From Polytrichum commune (taxonomy: Eukaryota > Streptophyta > Polytrichopsida > Polytrichales > Polytrichaceae): 64,000 nucleotides of DNA. The stretch spans positions 48,390,440 through 48,454,439 of the forward strand of contig OX485807.1 of NCBI GenBank assembly GCA_950295325.1, read 5' to 3'. This document shows positions 59,993 to 64,000 of this stretch, piece after piece. A program made the translations under genes and the position numbers. Numbering within the stretch: position 1 is the stretch's first letter; the number at the start of each line of letters is the position of its first letter. The notes under the pieces are model-generated. The model was not told the origin of the DNA. It saw only the letters and a program-made list of their open reading frames with translations, and did no database searches.

Positions 59993-60178
59993 CCAATAAG
60001 TATGTGTTACTATCCAAAGTTACGCAATGCAATAACGTACTGAGGAGTTCAAGATTTACTAACAAAAGTTCAATAGGTTGCTTGGACATTATAGGACATA
60101 AATGAATCTGCTTGGTAAAATATCACATTCTCACTTTATAGCTCTAGCATTGTGTAACGTCAAATAGTAACACTCGCC
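59993..60178. mobile_element. MITE family D, copy within duplication 2
   Basis: Duplicate of 8925-9115. Just to its right copy 2 has lost about 70 bp compared with copy 1 (9125-9220). Confidence 0.6.
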
Positions 60179-60671
60179 AATTGGGATAACATTGTAGACT
60201 TTGGGATAAAATTAAGTTCCCCTTGAAGAATATAGCTTTGGAAAACATTCTAGAAACCACTTTTTGGCTCCTTAGGCATATAGGGGTTAAGTGGGACGAG
60301 AGAAATAATCTTCAAACAATTTGGCTGGCAATAGTTGCTTGATCATGGCCTCACTGCTTGGGTGGCGATGGCCTTAAAGAAAAACGGAGTCCTCTCACCC
60401 CTACGATGAAGTCCTTGATGACTTGAATTAACAAAAACCCTGACACCCCATTACTGTATTGTGAAATAAGAAGAGTTACATCAAGAAGTACCTCTCGGTA
60501 GTAGGAAGTCCAAAAGGAACAAATATTTTATTTTAGAACTATCGATAATGCAATGCAAAGCAACGAGAGAAAATCATTGGATATGAACATCTCTCACTCA
60601 TTGAATGAAAACACCGTAAAATAGTATGTAGGTTCCAAGCCACTTTTGGAAAATAATTACAGCCTTCGCTC

Positions 60672-60882
60672 CATTGAACAGGGATAACTGACAGCTAGTT
60701 ACACATGAACTGGTTGAAGTTGGAGACTTCAGGAGGATTTCCTATCATTTTAGAGGAATCTATGGAAGAATATACTTCAAATTAATGAAAGCAAAACCGG
60801 AAGATGATGTCAACATGTAACCGGCTGGATTAAGGATCACTAGGATCTTGACCAACTATGCCCAAAAACTTTCCGGGCACTG
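60672..60882 (+). mobile_element. hAT-type MITE, family A (duplicate of A2)
   Basis: Target octamers CTTCGCTC (60664-60671) and CTTCACTC (60883-60890), 7 of 8 matching. Ends CATTGAACAGGG and CCGGGCACTG. Confidence 0.88.
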
Positions 60883-61099
60883 CTTCACTCAACCTTATAT
60901 TTTTTATTTTTTATTTAAAAAAATCTTATTTTATGATAACACAAACTCATCACTATGGTTGAATTTTGTATACACGCATTCCGATGCTCCAAATCGGCTG
61001 CATGGTTGTAAGAGGTAGTAGCTAGGTACACTAAGTTGTTAGTCGAATGAATTCTAAGCTAAGCAACGATCCCGTACCCTAGTATATTTACCACCTCCC

Positions 61100-61328
61100 C
61101 AGTGATTGGGGAGATTTTTGGGCACAATCGGTTGAGATCCTAGTGTTTGCACGTCCAACCGGTTACATGTTGTTGACATCCTCCGATTTTCCTTTATTAA
61201 ATTGGAGTATATTCCATAGATTCCTCTAAAATGATCGGTAATTTTCTTGTAGTCTTCAACTTCAACCGGTTATTTCTCAAACTCAACTGGTTCATTTGTA
61301 ACTAATTGCCGGTTCTCCCCAATCATTG
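61100..61328 (-). mobile_element. hAT-type MITE, family A (duplicate of A3)
   Basis: Perfect 8-bp target duplication CACCTCCC at 61092-61099 and 61329-61336. Ends CAGTGATTGGGGAG and CTCCCCAATCATTG are strong inverted repeats (14 bp, one mismatch). Confidence 0.93.
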
Positions 61329-61697
61329 CACCTCCCAGTTGTGAGTTGCAGATCAACACTTGGTCAACACGCTGAAGCTTCTAAGTAGAGTTAGCTCGCA
61401 CTTCAAGTTAAATTATTATTCCAAATTTAGCTATCGTTCAAAATGATGAAGACTCATGCGTCGAGTTTTTGGGTTTGCAGTCACCTGATAACTTATAAGT
61501 GAGAGACATAAGAAGTGTCCGATGTAGTTTGTTATGTTTGGCACAAAAAACACCCAAGTTAATCTACTTTTTAGATTTTTTTAGCATGTGTCATAACAAT
61601 TGTGTATTTTCTCTTGGTATTGAATGATATGAATTTTTCATCAAAATCTTTTCAAGGTATTGTGTGTGGATGTCCCAAAAATTAAATATGCCAGACA

Positions 61698-61705
61698 ACA
61701 AGCAA
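61698..61705. other. Empty target site for MITE E
   Basis: A single ACAAGCAA, followed by CTATC, where copy 1 of the segment carries the 342-bp MITE E between two ACAAGCAA copies. This proves that MITE E is an insertion. Confidence 0.92.
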
Positions 61706-62046
61706 CTATCATTATCTACAAACGACTCACATTACAGTCTATGTGAGCATTGCTCAACTTCAAATAGCGTATGTATTGCATGTATGAATCGGGTTCCAAA
61801 ACCTTGTAGGGCTTGTGCACCGGTAACTGAGCATTACATGTGATCAATTTATTGGATCCATTGAAATGAATTGAAATTGAAATTGATATAGTCTTGGAAG
61901 CAAAACAAACTTATGGGACAAAAAGTACATCAAGATGGTGTCATAACGGCTAATTCCTTAGAGTAATAATGTGTGCTAACCTTAATAAGATAAAAGGGTT
62001 CAACCATGATAAGTTGTACCAAAATTGTATCACACGTCACCATTTT

Positions 62047-62600
62047 GACCTAACTTGATCGAAAACTAGTTGGATGGCTTCATAAGTACTGTATATTATC
62101 CCCCACCATGCCAAGGAATATCTCCCAAATTTTTTTCACCTCTAGGCAAGAGAATTTTAAACATGTTTACATTCAATTAATCCCTAGGAGAAAACTTGTC
62201 CATTCCAATCATCCGTTGCAACTAGTCTGTTGCAACTCATGACAAGAAAATTCATAAATAAATCATTTTTTGTTAACAGCCGGAGGTTTTTGATTGCAAT
62301 GTCTCCAGCATAAGTCACTGATTCACCGGTGACAACTTATAGTTAGATCATCTTGCATCCCATGAACGGCATTAGGTAAGCCTTCTACAGGTGTAGGCTT
62401 CCAATTAACAACCACAAGTGGCCAATCGTTACAACACCAACAAAGAAGCCTTCGGCAACACTTGGAGCAGTCATATCATGGCCTTGGTTGATACTCTGCC
62501 CACAGTAAGTAAGCTTTTAAGCCTCTTTGCTGCACTCTGCTTATTAGCAACCTGGTTCCCCTTGGTACTGAGCCAAAGAAAGCCACATGCCGCACGAGGA
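62047..62600. repeat. Second duplication, copy 2 (554 bp)
   Basis: Matches 52854-53408. The LRR fragment following copy 1 is not present here; the sequence continues into a GAA-rich stretch and then a family D MITE. Confidence 0.93.
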
Positions 62601-62679
62601 TAGGCTGGTCTTTGAACTCAAGAAGAAGAAGAAGAAGGAAGACCTGGCCAATGCTAAATTTGCACCTGTACACAGCTAC

Positions 62680-63055
62680 ACTAAATACTGTATTTACTAT
62701 CACCAATTCTATGCACTAGTACTCATTGTAAACCACCCGTGTAGTGTCACCAACAATAAGTGTAAACGTAATTACATTATTTGCCATTCCTTGTAAAAGA
62801 ACATGGGCTTTGTGGATTGACAATGTTACAATTACTATCACTTACTAATTGCATTTTCCTCCAAGCTTCAATCATCCGTCACAATATTTTATTACAACAT
62901 TGTTGGAATGCAGAATATACCAAACTAGAAGTAGTTGAACTAAATTTAAGTTTGGACGACATTACTTGTAAACTTATTCATACGAAGCGTCATTAGAAAA
63001 GTTAGCACGGTGACAAAAATACCATATGAAAATAAATACAATAATTAGTGTACTT
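62680..63055. mobile_element. MITE family D copy
   Basis: ACACTAAATACTGTATTTACTATCACC on the left and ACAAAAATACCATATGAAAATAAATACAATAATTAGTGTA on the right. Collinear with 51213-51610 (GTTGGAATGCAGAATATA, ACTTATTCATACGAAGCGTC). Confidence 0.68.
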
Positions 63056-63731
63056 AATTTAAAGAGCCAGAATCAACTAAAGATTGAGAACTGCCTAAGA
63101 TACAACAACGTACAAGCTATATATCGTGCTTCACAAGCCATGTTACTATTAGTGTATATGTTTGACAAAGTTTTTGCAAGTTTTTGGCATTTGACACGCA
63201 AAAAGTTGTAAAAAATGCACATCGATTGACACGCACAATTTAGATGTTGACATGTAGTGTGATTTGTCAATAAAAAAACCACACGTCAATTGACTTTAAA
63301 AAGAATTGAAATGACACATACTACTAGGCATGTGACATTGAACTGACATTTTAGAAGAAAAATGTTGATGTCGATTGACATTCATTTTCGGTATTGAAAA
63401 CTTCATGTGACACTTTAGGTTTTAAGTTGCACGTCAAATGAAATTGTGATTCACAAGCCATCATGTTACTATGGCATCACTTGTTGGGGAAGAATATATT
63501 TAGAAAATGAAATCCTCGCATGAAGGAAGAGGAAGCGGATAGAGCAAGGAAACCTGCTCATCATCTTGGGCAGTTCTCAATCTTTCTTGCATTTTGTACA
63601 AAGTTTAAACTTCATGTTGTCCTTGTTACTTTTTGTTTTTTTTGTCTTTATTTTTTACACAAATTGAAAATTTAATTGCAAGAAAGGACCCAAAATATTA
63701 CTTTCTGTCTTTGAAAACTAGATGTCCCTCG
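63056..63731. other. Intergenic, possible promoter region
   Basis: Near 63190-63440 the motif GTCAATTGACTTT / TCGATTGACAT recurs several times in both orientations, a cluster of short repeats. No gene. Confidence 0.35.
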
Positions 63732-63980
63732 ATGGCGGGATCAACTGTGACTTTGTGTTTCTTCGTCCTCTTAGTATGCTTGGCTTGGAAGTGGGTGTTC
63801 CAAGGTGGTGTATGGATGGCTTCGGCGTCGGGCGGAGCCTCTGCCGCCACCCACAGGACTACCCGGAGCTCACACACAGACCCAGATCCTCGACACCTAC
63901 ACACACAGACAAGCAGAACAGGAGGGAGAACAAGCAGGGACCAAGCAGACCCCAACAAGAAAGGCCGCTTTCAACCGTAG
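63732..63980 (+). CDS. Possible 5' exon with membrane anchor (uncertain)
   Basis: ATG at 63732 opens an 82-codon frame starting MAGSTVTLCFFVLLVCLAWKWVF, a hydrophobic stretch that could be a signal anchor. It then turns into Ser/Thr/His-rich low complexity derived from an ACAC-rich stretch resembling plant 5' UTRs. An overlapping frame (63805-63999) remains open to the window edge. The real gene, if any, lies beyond 64000. Confidence 0.2.
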   Translation: MAGSTVTLCFFVLLVCLAWKWVFQGGVWMASASGGASAATHRTTRSSHTDPDPRHLHTQTSRTGGRTSRDQADPNKKGRFQP

Positions 63981-64000
63981 AAGGAGACGGCCACCCTAAC

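Larger units (their letters stand above)
57496..62046. repeat. Segmental duplication, copy 2 (~4.55 kb)
   Basis: Direct copy of 6435-11486. The left end cuts MITE A1, whose right end CTTCCCGGACATTG survives at 57713. It lacks the 342-bp MITE E and about 110 bp around the T-tract. The right end, ACCATTTT at 62046, is joined without spacer to the copy of 52854-53408. Confidence 0.95.

Noticed and set aside
1-64000. LTR retrotransposons, endogenous pararetrovirus, organellar insertions, CRISPR, rRNA
   Set aside because: No long direct terminal repeats, no reverse transcriptase or coat motifs, no organelle gene text and no regularly spaced short repeats were seen.

Overview
This window looks like nuclear DNA from a vascular plant. 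It is AT-rich, gene-poor and packed with small non-autonomous transposons. The only apparently intact gene is a spliced TIR-NBS-LRR (TNL) immune receptor. TNLs are essentially absent from grasses, so a monocot is unlikely, but the sequence does not let me choose between eudicot, magnoliid, gymnosperm or fern. I see no tRNA gene, rRNA, CRISPR, organellar or bacterial operon structure.

Layout. 1-6.4 kb: no convincing gene; microsatellites and a four-unit ~192-bp tandem array (2190-2960). 6.4-11.5 kb: copy 1 of a ~5-kb segmental duplication containing foldback elements and hAT-type MITEs. 11.5-23.5 kb: MITEs, an unidentified coding remnant (13.0-13.7 kb), a decayed Tigger/pogo-like transposase (17.7-18.7 kb) and a tRNA-derived SINE nested near a MITE (20.1-20.3 kb). 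27.0-28.6 kb: a 1.2-kb foldback element abutting a fragment of the LRR gene. 28.6-29.5 kb: a third, shorter copy of the duplicated segment that lacks the MITE insertions. 30.45-35.44 kb, minus strand: the TNL gene, four exons, predicted 1108 aa, with three near-identical 46-aa LRR units. 36.1-36.6 kb: a 534-bp hAT-like element with perfect 8-bp target duplications. 39.1-41 kb: a decayed DEAH-box RNA helicase gene (DHX35/DEAH9-like), minus strand. 44-52 kb: MITEs, a compact hairpin, unidentified ORFs. 52.8-57.1 kb: a small LRR fragment, a hAT transposase C-terminal remnant, and an NBS exon pseudogene copied from the TNL with two nonsense codons. 57.5-62.6 kb: copy 2 of the segmental duplication joined directly to a copy of 52.85-53.41 kb. 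62.6-64 kb: a MITE, then a possible 5' exon at the window edge.

The biology is that of an immune-receptor neighbourhood being reshuffled. One TNL remains readable while its NBS exon and LRR tail have been copied as broken pieces to 27.3, 53.4 and 56 kb, each next to transposon sequence. Three copies of one segment, with and without particular MITEs, give internal empty-site proof of transposition and a relative order of events. No new enzyme system was found; the most noteworthy signals are the TNL with its expanding LRR block, the insertion chronology and the foldback/LRR-fragment junction.
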